A stretch of DNA of 64,000 nucleotides, taken from positions 1-64,000 of the forward strand of contig JAEYGI010000002.1 of NCBI GenBank assembly GCA_023402395.1, given 5' to 3'. The notes beneath the pieces are model-generated. The model was not told the DNA's origin, did no database searches, and worked only from the letters and a program-made list of their open reading frames with translations. Position numbers and translations under genes: made by a program. This DNA is from Bacillota bacterium. Its GTDB lineage: Bacteria; Bacillota; UBA4882; UBA8346. This document shows, one piece after another, positions 35,162-44,994 of the stretch (position 1 is its first letter; each line of letters opens with the position of its first letter).

Positions 35162-35684
35162 TAGCGTTCCTTAACAATGGCCTTATTTGATTCTCCAGAT
35201 TGGCCAGAGTAGTGCCACCCTCAATCTTCGAGCGGATTCTCCCCCTTTGGTCAATAATAAAGGTAGTTGGAAGCGCATAGACTTGATAAAGGTTTCCCAC
35301 CGTTCCGCCGGTATCGGTCAGTACCGGGAAGTTCATTCCTTGCTGCCTGGCAAAGCGTCGGACATCCCCCGGGCTCTCCTGAAGGTTGACGGCGAGCAGG
35401 GCGACCCTTTGCCCGGAATAGCGCCGGTAGAATGAAATCAATTCCGGAATCTCCGCCCGGCACGGCGGACACCAGGTAGCCCAGAAGTTGACCACGGTGG
35501 CCCGGTTGTTCCGGATCACATCATTCAGTGTCACCCGCCTGCCGTTCAAATCCGACAGGGTAAAATTCGGCGCCAAATTTCCCACTCGGGGCCCGGTCGC
35601 CGGCGCTGCCTCGATTCCAATATTCCATTCGGCCATCAATCCGATTATCGCGATCAACCCGAGAATCATCAACGTTTTCTTCAT
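35151..35684 (-). CDS. TlpA/ResA-like thiol-disulfide oxidoreductase
   Basis: This protein of about 177 residues has an N-terminal signal/anchor (MKKTLMILGLIAIIGL) and a thioredoxin fold with active site FWATWCPPCRAE, then GTVGNLYQVYALPTTFIID with the cis-Pro. It reduces extracytoplasmic disulfides and is fed by CcdA, whose gene overlaps it by 11 bases. GGAGGG lies before the ATG at 35684. Confidence 0.9.
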   Translation of the reverse strand: MKKTLMILGLIAIIGLMAEWNIGIEAAPATGPRVGNLAPNFTLSDLNGRRVTLNDVIRNNRATVVNFWATWCPPCRAEIPELISFYRRYSGQRVALLAVNLQESPGDVRRFARQQGMNFPVLTDTGGTVGNLYQVYALPTTFIIDQRGRIRSKIEGGTTLANLENQIRPLLRNASGR

Positions 35685-35960
35685 TCGATTCCCTCCTGTC
35701 ACATTACTTCAAATCCGTTGGAACTTTGATTGACGTTAATTCTCTTCACCTGGACTCATCCCAACAGTCGTAATATATTTTAACGTAATCAAGCCGAAAC
35801 AATTCTCCCATCAGCTTGGCTGATTTTTCTAGAACAGGTAGTTGCTATATAAGTTGAATTAGGATGGAATAAATTCCATTGGATTTTATTTGCATTCGGC
35901 TTTACAAATGCAATTCCGGTTAGAAATTAAATTTCATTCAAATATAGCTTTCGCGGGTAG

Positions 35961-35983
35961 GAAAAAAGGCTCATGTGAGCCCT
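35961..35983 (-). terminator. Terminator of the argR-recN transcript
   Basis: The hairpin GGCTCA-TG-TGAGCC (35968-35981) is followed on the minus strand by TTTTTT. It lies just after the recN stop. The rest of 35703-35960 shows nothing I can name. Confidence 0.8.
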
Positions 35984-35997
35984 TATTATTGGTATAA

Positions 35998-37746
35998 CTA
36001 ATGTACTTCCCCCACCCGGTTCAACCGCAGCCGTTCCGCCAAGGTGAGCATCTCCCGGGCATGCCGCCGGGTCGTATCCGTGACTTGAGCCCCGCCCAGC
36101 ATCCGCGCCAACTCTTCCACCCGTTCATTAATGTTCAGCGACCGGACATTGACGGCGGTCCGGTTTTCGGAGACCTGTTTTTCAATATAGAAATGATGCT
36201 TGGCCATGCTGGCGATCTGCGGCAGATGAGTGACGGAGATCACTTGGCGGGTCCGGCCGATCAGCAGCATCTTCTCGGCCACCGCTTGTGCGGTGCGGCC
36301 GCCGATCCCGACATCGATCTCGTCAAAGACCATGGTTGGAATCTGGTCCAGCTCGGCTAGGATCGCTTTAAGAGCTAGCATGATCCGGGACAATTCACCC
36401 CCGGATGCGATCTTGGTCAATGGTTTCAACCCTTCACCGGGATTAGGGGCTACCAGGAATTCCGCCTTATCGGCCCCCATCGCCATCACTTCCACGGTTC
36501 TTCCCTCAAACGGCACGCCGTCCGGCGTCTCGGCCTGGGTAAGTCCGACTTTGAACTGAGTCTTTTCCATATTCAGTTCGCTCAGTTGCTTGGTGATAGC
36601 CTGTTCCAGCGAGGCAGCACCGGCTCGGCGTTCCACCGCCAACCTCTCGGCCAGCGCCCCCAGCCGCCGCTGGATCTGATCGAGATCGCCGTCGATAGCC
36701 CGGGATCGTTCTTCCCGGTGTGCGATCGACTCCAATTCCCGAGCACAGTTGTCAGCAAACTGAAGTATTTCGGCCATGGTTCCGCCGTATTTGCGTTTCA
36801 GGCGGCCAATCTCATCCAATCGCGCTTCGATCTCGACCAGCCGCTCCGGATCGAATTGTACTTCCTCCTGATAACCACGAAGTTCCCGGGAAACCTCCTC
36901 GACACTGATTGCGGCTTCCCGTAACGTTTGAAGGATCGGTTCCAACCGGGAATCGATCTCGGCCACCAGGCTCAAAGATCGTTCGGCATCTCCCAGCAGC
37001 TCAACGGCGGCCCGGCCCTCGGCCGACTCATACAGGGCGCGGTAAGAATCAGTAGCGGCCGCGTACAGCTTCTCGGCCGAACTTAAGATCTCCTTCTCTT
37101 TCAACAGCTCATCGTCCTCGCCGAGGATCAGCTTGGCTGACGCAATCTCGTCCAATTGAAACTGGAGCAGATCGATCTTTCGGGCCAAATCGGCTTCGCT
37201 CTGCCGCAAAGCACGGTACTCCGTTTCCAGCGTCCGCCACTCGCGATATACCCGGCTGAATTCAGCCCTTAGCTCCAGACACTTTGACCCGCAATACTCA
37301 TCGAGCAGTTCCAGTTGTTTCTCGGGAAAGAGTAATGATTGATGCTCGTGCTGCCCGTGAATGTCGATCAGATATTCGCCGATTTTAGTCAAAGATAAAA
37401 CCGTTACCAATTGACCGTTGACCCGGCAACGATTTTTCCCACTGATGGAGACCTCGCGTTGAATGATTATACTCCGGTCTTCGCCGACGGCGATCCCCAT
37501 CTCTTTTAGGTAGCCTTCAAACTCCGGCCGGCCATCCACGATAAAAACCGCTTCCACCAGAGCGTTTTCCGCTCCCGAGCGAATCATTTCAGCGCTGAAT
37601 CGGCCGCCCAAGGCCAGACCCAGGGCATCGATGATGATCGATTTGCCGGCACCGGTCTCTCCGGTCAATACATTAAACCCGGGGTCGAATTCCAGCCGGA
37701 TCTCCTCGATGAGAGCGAAATTCCGGACCAGGATTTCCTGTAGCAA
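35998..37746 (-). CDS. recN: DNA repair protein RecN
   Basis: This 582-residue SMC-like ATPase has Walker A GETGAGKSIIIDAL (about 31-44), a long coiled-coil middle, signature KIASGGELSRIMLALK, Walker B MVFDEIDVGIGG, and the terminal VISVTHLPQIA. It gathers broken DNA ends during double-strand break repair. It starts at TTG with GGAGG 9 bases upstream, 6 bases after argR. The argR-recN pair is a classical Firmicute arrangement. Confidence 0.95.
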   Translation of the reverse strand: MLQEILVRNFALIEEIRLEFDPGFNVLTGETGAGKSIIIDALGLALGGRFSAEMIRSGAENALVEAVFIVDGRPEFEGYLKEMGIAVGEDRSIIIQREVSISGKNRCRVNGQLVTVLSLTKIGEYLIDIHGQHEHQSLLFPEKQLELLDEYCGSKCLELRAEFSRVYREWRTLETEYRALRQSEADLARKIDLLQFQLDEIASAKLILGEDDELLKEKEILSSAEKLYAAATDSYRALYESAEGRAAVELLGDAERSLSLVAEIDSRLEPILQTLREAAISVEEVSRELRGYQEEVQFDPERLVEIEARLDEIGRLKRKYGGTMAEILQFADNCARELESIAHREERSRAIDGDLDQIQRRLGALAERLAVERRAGAASLEQAITKQLSELNMEKTQFKVGLTQAETPDGVPFEGRTVEVMAMGADKAEFLVAPNPGEGLKPLTKIASGGELSRIMLALKAILAELDQIPTMVFDEIDVGIGGRTAQAVAEKMLLIGRTRQVISVTHLPQIASMAKHHFYIEKQVSENRTAVNVRSLNINERVEELARMLGGAQVTDTTRRHAREMLTLAERLRLNRVGEVH

Positions 37747-37752
37747 CGCCTT

Positions 37753-38205
37753 TTACCTCCTTAACTGCTGGAGCCGGTTCAAGATGGTTTCCACAACCCC
37801 CTTGCTTCGCACAACCAATAGAATGGTATCATCTCCGGCTACGGTTCCCACGACTTCCGGCCACTCCAAATCGTCAAGGGCGTCCGCCACCCCCTGAGCG
37901 GTTCCGCTCATGGTCTTAATGACGATCAGATTCTCCGCCGAATCGACCGACACCATGGCGTCTTCCAACATTCGTTGAGCCCTGCGCGTAAAATCACCCG
38001 GGGTCCGGTCCTGAGGAAGGGAATACCGGTAATATCCTTCGACTGTGGGAACTTTGATCAAACCCAACTCTTTGATATCCCGAGACAGAGTGGCTTGAGT
38101 CACCAGCACTCCCTTGGCTTTGAGCGCCTCCCCCAACTCCTCCTGGGTACCGATGACCTGCTCCTTGATAATGGATATGATCATGGCGTGGCGGTTAGCT
38201 TTCAT
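37753..38205 (-). CDS. argR: Arginine repressor
   Basis: This 150-residue protein has a winged helix (AMIISIIKEQVIGTQEELGE, then VTQATLSRDIKELGLIKV) and a C-terminal arginine-binding/hexamerisation domain (GTVAGDDTILLVVRS). It represses arginine synthesis and activates catabolism in response to arginine. GGAGG precedes the ATG. Confidence 0.95.
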   Translation of the reverse strand: MKANRHAMIISIIKEQVIGTQEELGEALKAKGVLVTQATLSRDIKELGLIKVPTVEGYYRYSLPQDRTPGDFTRRAQRMLEDAMVSVDSAENLIVIKTMSGTAQGVADALDDLEWPEVVGTVAGDDTILLVVRSKGVVETILNRLQQLRR

Positions 38206-38360
38206 TAAATCCTCCGCGTATCCTCAAGTCCTTCGCTTAAAGACTCAGCAGTTCGAGTAAAATTTATGATTACAAGTTACAATTGAGGTTTGAAGCTTGA
38301 GTAAGTCCCATTAGCTTCCTTCCAAGTTCCGGCCGCTGTGACTCAAGAGATACGCCATCC

Positions 38361-39209
38361 CTAAATACGGCCTTCTTTTAATCGGGATCGCAAAACCTTA
38401 AAAAGTCCCTGATTATTAAAACGAAGCAATCGGGTGACGGAGGGCGCCCGCCGAAAAACGACCGCAGTACCACTTTCCAGCGACAGCATATCCTGGCCGT
38501 CGGCGGTTAGAGATACCGGAGCGCACTCGGCGTTCAACACGATTCGGATCCGGGCGTCCTTGCTCAGCACCAGCGGCCGGGCATATAAGGAATGGGCGCA
38601 AATGGGTGTAATAATGATGGCCCGCAGCCGGGGATCCATAATCGGTCCTCCGGCCGACAGCGAATAGGCCGTGGAACCGGTGGCGGTGGCCACGATTAGC
38701 CCGTCTGCCGGATAAGTGGTGAAATATTCATCATCAATCCAAGTCTCCAGTCGAATGAGGCGGGTGGACGGGTTGGTCAGCACCAGCTCATTTAGGCCGA
38801 CCAAACGATGCGGTTCGGCGTCGGGTAACGGCGCCTCGGCCTCGATCATTGTCCGGTTTTCAAAGCTGTAATTCCCATTGCGCAGTTCGCGGCAGGCTTC
38901 GTCAATTTTATCGCTCTCCACCCGGGTCAAAAAGCCCAGATGTCCGAGGTTCACTCCGAGCAGGGGAATCTCGCGCGGGTAAATCCGACGGGCGGCGTTC
39001 AGCATTGAGCCGTCCCCGCCGAGAACCATCACCAGATCCACTCCGGTCAATAAAGCATCTTTGGTTGCGGCCGGACGGTCGGATTTCCCGGCGATCTCGT
39101 CACCGATTACCGGCTCAAAACCGTTATCAGCCAATGATCCGGCCAGCCGGCCGACCAACCCCAACGCCATCGGTTTCATAGGGTTCGGTAACAATAAGAT
39201 TCGTTTCAA
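38361..39209 (-). CDS. nadK: NAD kinase
   Basis: This 282-residue ATP-NAD kinase makes NADP+. Motifs are LGGDGSMLNAARRI (catalytic GGDG), LGVNLGHLGFLT, LVVATATGSTAYSLSAGGPI in part, and ITPICAHSLYARPL. It probably starts at TTG, since the ribosome site is weak. It precedes argR and recN on the same strand, a common order in Firmicutes. Confidence 0.93.
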   Translation of the reverse strand: MKRILLLPNPMKPMALGLVGRLAGSLADNGFEPVIGDEIAGKSDRPAATKDALLTGVDLVMVLGGDGSMLNAARRIYPREIPLLGVNLGHLGFLTRVESDKIDEACRELRNGNYSFENRTMIEAEAPLPDAEPHRLVGLNELVLTNPSTRLIRLETWIDDEYFTTYPADGLIVATATGSTAYSLSAGGPIMDPRLRAIIITPICAHSLYARPLVLSKDARIRIVLNAECAPVSLTADGQDMLSLESGTAVVFRRAPSVTRLLRFNNQGLFKVLRSRLKEGRI

Positions 39210-39462
39210 CGCGGTACAGCACCCTCATTGGTTTTTAATATGTATTCCGTAAAAATCCCTTTTTTCCTTCCGAAACATGGATTGATTATCATGTTTTGTT
39301 GAATTGGGGCTGAAGGATTGCCTGAATATTCTTCCCAAGCCCTCAAAATAATTGCCGCAAAATTCTTCCTCGTGCCCATCCTTCTTTACGCTTCGGCTCT
39401 GTGCAAAGCCGCGGCTCCTCAATGTATCATATTTACTCAAACTTGCCTTATTTGCCCTGAAT

Positions 39463-39491
39463 TTGACATTCCCACGAAAAAATAATAAAAT
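39463..39491 (+). promoter_or_regulatory. Sigma-A-type promoter of LacI-family gene
   Basis: TTGACA (39463-39468), a 17-base spacer, then TAAAAT (39486-39491): a near-perfect vegetative promoter about 135 bases before the regulator start. Confidence 0.75.
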
Positions 39492-39497
39492 AAAGAA

Positions 39498-39513
39498 GTT
39501 AACAAAAGTTAAC
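39498..39513. promoter_or_regulatory. Candidate autoregulatory operator
   Basis: GTTAAC-AAAA-GTTAAC, two palindromic hexamers separated by four bases, sits at the expected transcription start. A repressor bound here would block the promoter, which suggests autoregulation by the LacI-type protein. The site lacks the central CG of most LacI operators. Confidence 0.4.
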
Positions 39514-39627
39514 ATTGGGATTTCCAGAATAATTGTCACAAGCTCCAATATTATTTGTTACATCTTCGTTTCGGCCTTCGAATTTGAATGGACCCAAACC
39601 GCTTGAATCAACCAAACGGAGGTTAGT

Positions 39628-40656
39628 TTGAAAAAGGCTACTGTCAGAGACATCGCCCGGATGGCCAATGTATCGGTGGCCACTGTTTCCCTGGTTCTGA
39701 ACAACCGGGATCATAAGATTTCTCCGGCCACCCGGGACCGGGTGCTTCAAGCCGCCAAAAGCTTGAATTACCAACCCAGCGCCACCCACAGCCTGCGAAT
39801 GCATCACACTGGCGTTCTCGGACTGATGATTCCGTCCATCACCAACCCCTACAATCCGATGATCGCCCGCGGCGTGGAGGAAGCGGCGATGGCAGCCGGT
39901 TATTCAGTCATTATCTGCAATACCTTCTACAATCCCCGCCAAGAGTTGCAAATCATTGAGTTGTTCATCCAGAAACGGGTCGATGGGATCATTATGGCCG
40001 CCATTCCGGGGGAAGCCGCCCTCAACTTGCTGGAGAAGAATCCGGAGATCAAAAATCTTTCCTTCACCCGTCACGGCAATGTGAAAGTCAAAAATTTCGA
40101 TTTCCTGATCGTCGACAATTTCCAGGGCGGCTATATGGCGGTGGAACATCTGTTGGAACTGGGTCACCGCAAGATTGCCTATGTCGGCCGGAGTGTCGAC
40201 CGGCAGAGGGGATTCCGCCAAGCCTTCACCGACCGGGGCCTTGAATTGGATCCGAATTTGGTCTTGATGAATGAAACCCAAATTAACGTGGTGATCGGCG
40301 AAGATGTGGTCGATCTCGGCTTCTCGCTAACCAAAAAGCTGCTGCGCGAACATCCGGAGACTACCGCCATCTTCGCCTATAACGATCTGGCCGCCTTCGG
40401 CGCGATCATGGCCGTTAAGGAAGCCGGCTTGAAGATCCCCGAGGATATCTCGATTATCGGCTACGACAACATTACTTACGCGGCGCTGAGCGATCCGGCG
40501 CTGACTACCATCGACCAGCCCAAATACGAACGGGGCAAGGATGCGGTAGCCACATTGCTGGCGCGGATCAATAATCTGAGGGCCGATCCGGTGGATATGA
40601 TGTACCGGCCCCGGCTGATCATCCGTAAGAGCACCGGTCCGGCCCGGAAAGAATAG
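39628..40656 (+). CDS. LacI-family transcriptional regulator
   Basis: This 342-residue protein has the N-terminal HTH VRDIARMANVSVATVSLVLN with the hinge helix, and a periplasmic-binding-like effector domain (GLMIPSITNPYNPMIARG, DFLIVDNFQGGYMAVEHL, TAIFAYNDLAAFGAIMA). It starts at TTG with GGAGG 5 bases upstream. The effector is unknown, and no sugar genes adjoin, so it may act elsewhere on the genome as well as on itself. Confidence 0.9.
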   Translation: MKKATVRDIARMANVSVATVSLVLNNRDHKISPATRDRVLQAAKSLNYQPSATHSLRMHHTGVLGLMIPSITNPYNPMIARGVEEAAMAAGYSVIICNTFYNPRQELQIIELFIQKRVDGIIMAAIPGEAALNLLEKNPEIKNLSFTRHGNVKVKNFDFLIVDNFQGGYMAVEHLLELGHRKIAYVGRSVDRQRGFRQAFTDRGLELDPNLVLMNETQINVVIGEDVVDLGFSLTKKLLREHPETTAIFAYNDLAAFGAIMAVKEAGLKIPEDISIIGYDNITYAALSDPALTTIDQPKYERGKDAVATLLARINNLRADPVDMMYRPRLIIRKSTGPARKE

Positions 40657-40685
40657 GCATCGGAGAAGTCTATCCCCCTGTTTTG

Positions 40686-41615
40686 TCAGTCGCCGAACAA
40701 AGGCAACTGACTACCTCCGTTGCCGCGTTTGAACGGCTCAAGCTCCACAGGCGCTACGCCGCATAACAACGGGGAATCCGGATCATAACCGGCCACCCGT
40801 TCTTCCACCGCTCCAATCCGGCTGTTGGCATAGCAATAGCGGCAGAAATGCCGGCAGGTGTCATAAGTTCCAATGTCAATGCTAGCAGCGCAACCGCAAC
40901 CCGGCCGCCCCCCCTTGGCTTTCGCCGCAGTGAACGGTTTTCCGGTAATCCTGGCAATTAAATCCCTATCAATACACTTACCGCTACCGATTCCGGACGT
41001 CTCCGCGACTAACGGTTCACAGCACGTTTCCAATATTAACCCTTGGCGATCGGCGATCCGCTTGAACCCGGCGGCAAGTTCCGCCATCTCCGGTTCCGGG
41101 AGTTCCCGAAGTTCCAGCCCGGCCATGTTCCGGATCGTTTTCCGGTACAAATCGAGAAAGCTGATGATGCAACGCCCGGTAAACTCCCCTAATTGCCCGG
41201 CCAGGAATTCGAATTGCCGCAGATGAAACTCCCGGCTGATCCCGGATGCGATCAGGATCGGATCGTAACGCCAGAGCACCCGCTCCCGGCCGATCCGTCG
41301 CGACAGCTCCATAAACGTCCGGATCAATTCCGGTTTGTCCGGAAGGTCCATTTCAATCTCTCGGCCGTAAGGGTTCAGAGTGAAGTGAAAATAATAGGCG
41401 TATTCCGCCAGCCGGTGCAAATGGCCCAGCATCGGCCCGGGGTTTTTGGTCCAAAAAACGAAACAGTCCACCGCTTCCGGCCGCAGATCGACCCGGCTGA
41501 TCTGTCCCGGGTTGAATGGGTTCCGCGCCAAGGCATGCCCCGCATCCAAGCGCTTAAAGAACCATTCGCTGTAAAACGCGGGAATGTCCGTCCGCCGGCT
41601 GGCGCTGATAACCAT
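40686..41615 (-). CDS. DUF1848 Fe-S protein
   Basis: This protein of about 309 residues begins MVISASRRTDIPAFYSEWF, the standard DUF1848 start. The ATG at 41615 with GAGG upstream is preferred over an extension rich in Gln/Thr. Other motifs are VFWTKNPGPML and a C-terminal Cys cluster (GCGCAASIDIGTYDTC then HFCRYCYAN) likely to bind an iron-sulfur cluster, radical-SAM-like. Function unknown, although relatives occur near DNA-modification and SPL-like genes. Confidence 0.85.
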   Translation of the reverse strand: MVISASRRTDIPAFYSEWFFKRLDAGHALARNPFNPGQISRVDLRPEAVDCFVFWTKNPGPMLGHLHRLAEYAYYFHFTLNPYGREIEMDLPDKPELIRTFMELSRRIGRERVLWRYDPILIASGISREFHLRQFEFLAGQLGEFTGRCIISFLDLYRKTIRNMAGLELRELPEPEMAELAAGFKRIADRQGLILETCCEPLVAETSGIGSGKCIDRDLIARITGKPFTAAKAKGGRPGCGCAASIDIGTYDTCRHFCRYCYANSRIGAVEERVAGYDPDSPLLCGVAPVELEPFKRGNGGSQLPLFGD

Positions 41616-41705
41616 CACTTCGCCTCGCTTCGTTTCGGGTTGTTGGTTTCTTGTTTCCTGGTTCTTGGCCGAAGGCGTTTTCAAAATAGCCAAAAATCGC
41701 AGAGG

Positions 41706-43124
41706 TCAGCGGTTAGTGCCTTTTTCCCAAAGACTTTCTTCATTTCTCCCCGGCCCCAACACGCTCAGCGTATAATGCTTGAAATACTTTTGCGCCACCC
41801 GTTGCAGATCGGCGGCGGTGACCCGGTCGATCAGCTCCGGATACCGGCTGTCATAATCATACCCCAATCCTAACAGTTCATATGCTCCCATCAGGTCGGC
41901 CTGGGCGGCGTTGGTCTCGTGCCGCATCAGATAACTGCCCCGGAGCGCCCGTTTGGCGGAGGCCAGTTCCGCCTCGGAGACCGGTTCCTCCTTGATCCGG
42001 TTGAACTCAGCCAGCAGGCCGGCTTGGGCCGTCTCCAGATTGGCCGGGGCGGTTGCCATAAAAGCGAACAGATTGGAAGGTCCTTCGTTGCGGAGATACT
42101 CGGTGCTGACCGAATAAGCCAGTCCCCGCTCGTCCCGGAGCCGGGTAAAAAGACGTGATCCCATCCCGCTCCCGCCGAGGATCCAATTCAAAACCGTCAC
42201 GGCCGGCCCATCGTCGCTCCGCAACTCCGGCGCAGGGAACCCCAGCAGGATGAAGCCGGTCTTGCTCTCCCGCGCTTGACGGATCGCGCGCTCCCGATCA
42301 CCCCCGGCAAGCGGGGCCGCGGTGGGAGCCAGCGCCGTTCCCGGCGGTATTGGGCTGAAAACGGTTTCGATCGCCGCCGCCGCCCGGTCCGCATCAACGT
42401 TGCCAACAATGCTGAAAACCATGTTATTTGGAACAAAAACCTTCCGGTGCCACGCGATCAGATCATCCCGGGTCAAATTGGGGAGAATTCGCAGATAATC
42501 GGCGGGCGTGGCGCCATATGGATGATCCTCGTAAAACAACTTTTTGTAATTGTAATACGCCTGGCTGCTTGGTTGATCGCCGCTGGCGGCCAACCTCTCC
42601 AGGGTCATCCGGCGTTCCTTCTCCAGCTCGGCGGCTGGGAATACCGGATGGCGGGCGATATCGAGCAGCACCGGAAAAGTCCGGTCAAACTCCGCCCGGG
42701 TGGTCCGCAGACTGACCGATCCGTAATCGTCCCCCTCCAGTCCGGCGGCGATCGAAGCCCCGACCGACTCGATCTCCCGGTCGATCCGGTTGGCGTCCCG
42801 GTCTCGCGTGCCACGGGTCAACACCTTCTGCATCAGCAGCGAGACGCCGCGTTGCGAATCGGGCTCGTAATACGGCCCCATCCTGAGCATCAGCTTTACC
42901 GCCACCACCTCATTGGCGGGGTTGGGTTTGACCAGCACCGTCAACCCATTATCGAGAACCTTTTTGACCACCTGGGTCCGCGGCGCTGGGGCCGCTCCCC
43001 AAACCGCCAAATAAGACGCCAAGGCGGCCACCAGCAAAAAGAGGACGCCGGCCGCGAACCGCCGTTGCGTTTTGACTCCTTCCCTCCGGGCCGGGCCCGG
43101 GCCCACCATAGCATTCCGGTTCAT
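41706..43124 (-). CDS. M16-family peptidase-like protein, non-catalytic partner
   Basis: This protein of about 472 residues starts at ATG 43124, which overlaps the TGA of the upstream M16 gene (ATGA), so the 76-codon longer frame is not needed. It has an N-terminal membrane anchor (FAAGVLFLLVAALASYLAV). The M16 fold is clear, but the zinc motif HxxEH is replaced by GVSLLMQKVL, so it cannot bind zinc there. The C-terminal domain has the RxxY-type region (RDERGLAYSVSTEY). It probably forms a heterodimer with the active subunit encoded upstream. Confidence 0.88.
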   Translation of the reverse strand: MNRNAMVGPGPARREGVKTQRRFAAGVLFLLVAALASYLAVWGAAPAPRTQVVKKVLDNGLTVLVKPNPANEVVAVKLMLRMGPYYEPDSQRGVSLLMQKVLTRGTRDRDANRIDREIESVGASIAAGLEGDDYGSVSLRTTRAEFDRTFPVLLDIARHPVFPAAELEKERRMTLERLAASGDQPSSQAYYNYKKLFYEDHPYGATPADYLRILPNLTRDDLIAWHRKVFVPNNMVFSIVGNVDADRAAAAIETVFSPIPPGTALAPTAAPLAGGDRERAIRQARESKTGFILLGFPAPELRSDDGPAVTVLNWILGGSGMGSRLFTRLRDERGLAYSVSTEYLRNEGPSNLFAFMATAPANLETAQAGLLAEFNRIKEEPVSEAELASAKRALRGSYLMRHETNAAQADLMGAYELLGLGYDYDSRYPELIDRVTAADLQRVAQKYFKHYTLSVLGPGRNEESLWEKGTNR

Positions 43125-44467
43125 TGCTTCGCCACCTCCGGTTGGACCACGGCCAGCACATAGCCGCCGGGACTCAAATATTTGCGGGCCACCCGCCGCA
43201 GATCGGACGGGGTCAGTTGATCGATCGCCGCCAGTTCCCGGGCCACATCTCCCGCGTCGCCCAGCAGTTCGGCCTGGCCGAGAATTCCCGCGATGTCCGC
43301 CGCACTCTCGCTGGCGAACGCCAGGTAACTTTGGATCCTGGCCTTGGCCCAAGCCAGTTCCTCCGGATCCGGCCCGTCCCGGCGCAGGCGGGCCAGTGCC
43401 TTCTCCACCGCCTCCCGGATCTGCTCCGGATCGCCCGTTTTGGTCTGGGCATAGACTGCCAACATACCGATCTCCTTATAGCTCTGGTAGCCGGCGCCCA
43501 CTTCGTTCACCAACTGGCGTTCCTCACGAAGTTCACGATGGAGGCGGGAGAGCCGGCCATCGCCGAGGATCACCCCGAGCGTCTCCAATGCGGGCAGATC
43601 CTGGCTGAAGGCGCCGGGGCCCGGAAATCCGAAATAAAGATAGCGCTGGCCGACGGCCATCGGCTGTTCCAACCGCTTCACCGCCTTCAGGCGCGGGACC
43701 CGGAACCGGGCGGTTTTAGGAAGCGGAGCCGGTTGAAAATCCCTAAATAGCTCTCCGACTCGCTTCTCCACCGCGGCCGCGTCAACCGCTCCGGCCACGG
43801 ACACCACCATATTGTTGGGGCGGTAGAAACGGCTGTGAAACTCCAGGAATTGCTCCTGTTTCAGCTGGCCCAGCGATTCGGCGGTGCCGGTCACATCCTT
43901 GGCATAGGGCGTTCCGGCGAAGACCTCCTGATAAGCCAGCCACCCGAGCTTCCGGCGCGGGTTGTCCTCCTTGAGGCTGATCTCCTCCAGGATCACCTGG
44001 CGCTCCCGCTCGATCTCCGCCGGGTCGAACGAGGAGTTCATAATGGCGTCGGCTTCGACCTCCAGAGCCAGATCCCAATGTTCGCTGGGAACAGCCACGT
44101 AATAATGGGTGGTATCCAACGACGTGGCCGCGTTCAGATAACCGCCGACCGACTCGATGGCCCGCGCGATCTCGCCCGGCTTCCGCTTGGCCGTGCCCTT
44201 GAAGAGCATATGCTCGAAGAAATGAGCGATCCCGGACTCGGCGGCCGTTTCATTCCGGGCGCCGACCCCGACCCAAATATCCACCGCCGCGATTGGCGCT
44301 CCTTCGATCTCCTTGACGATCAGCGTCAGTCCATTGGGATAAACTTTTTTGGTATAGGTGGCCAGCGGCGGATCCGCCTTGGCTGCCCATAACGGCGATA
44401 CCGCCGTGGCGACCACGACCGTCGCCAGCAGCAGCACCAGAGTGAGTCTGGATTTACATTTGGTCAT
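43121..44467 (-). CDS. M16-family zinc metallopeptidase
   Basis: This 448-residue pitrilysin-type peptidase has a signal peptide (LTLVLLLATVVVATAVSPLWA). The inverted zinc motif HFFEH lies in SGIAHFFEHMLFKGT, and the distal Glu in EVEADAIMN. The C-terminal inactive half contains the REERQLVNEVGAGY segment. It is exported and likely degrades peptides together with the partner encoded downstream. Confidence 0.92.
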   Translation of the reverse strand: MTKCKSRLTLVLLLATVVVATAVSPLWAAKADPPLATYTKKVYPNGLTLIVKEIEGAPIAAVDIWVGVGARNETAAESGIAHFFEHMLFKGTAKRKPGEIARAIESVGGYLNAATSLDTTHYYVAVPSEHWDLALEVEADAIMNSSFDPAEIERERQVILEEISLKEDNPRRKLGWLAYQEVFAGTPYAKDVTGTAESLGQLKQEQFLEFHSRFYRPNNMVVSVAGAVDAAAVEKRVGELFRDFQPAPLPKTARFRVPRLKAVKRLEQPMAVGQRYLYFGFPGPGAFSQDLPALETLGVILGDGRLSRLHRELREERQLVNEVGAGYQSYKEIGMLAVYAQTKTGDPEQIREAVEKALARLRRDGPDPEELAWAKARIQSYLAFASESAADIAGILGQAELLGDAGDVARELAAIDQLTPSDLRRVARKYLSPGGYVLAVVQPEVAKQ

Positions 44468-44954
44468 CGATAAATCCTCCTATCGCAGCGATTCATAAAC
44501 CCATTCCGATAAACGAGAGTCTTATCATCGGGTTGGTCACCGTCGGTGTATATATATCGCAATCAGTTTTTTGAACCCCCAACAAAGTGCGACATATTTT
44601 CCTTAATTCATAAGTTGAAATAGATATTGACGTTGCCCTATCCCAGCTGTGTTTTAAGGATGGGAAAGCTTATTCACAAAATTTATTTCAATTATATAGG
44701 TATTGCACATGAATTGACGCAATCCTCCGTCTTGGGGGTGACAGTTGTTTCCTTGTCCATTAAACCGCTTCAGCCCCGGAAAAGTTCCGGGGTTGGCCAA
44801 TATTCAATCTAATTTTAAAAAATTACCGTTAAGCGGAAAGCGGCAGCGGGATGCCCCACGGAGTGATTGCCTGTCCCGGACGCCATTGAGAGGCAGCGCC
44901 GGCATTCAACCGCAAATGGAATAATGAACCACGTTTTTTCCAGCAACCTACGGA

Positions 44955-44983
44955 TTACCCTCTTTTTTCATCCGTTGTATAAT
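44955..44983 (+). promoter_or_regulatory. Promoter driving the c-di-AMP riboswitch
   Basis: A perfect -10 TATAAT (44978-44983) is preceded after 17 bases by a weak -35 TTACCC. Transcription would begin just before the aptamer. Confidence 0.6.
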
Positions 44984-44994
44984 AAAAGATACCA

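Larger units (their letters stand above)
39210..39627. other. Divergent intergenic region nadK / lacI-type regulator
   Basis: About 420 bases. The right half holds a strong plus-strand promoter and a candidate operator. Nothing is recognised in the left half. Confidence 0.5.

Noticed and set aside
43125..43352. 76-residue N-terminal extension of the second M16 protein
   Set aside because: It is Gly/Arg-rich, overlaps the active-subunit gene, and ATG at 43122-43124 forms the usual ATGA junction and precedes a good membrane anchor.
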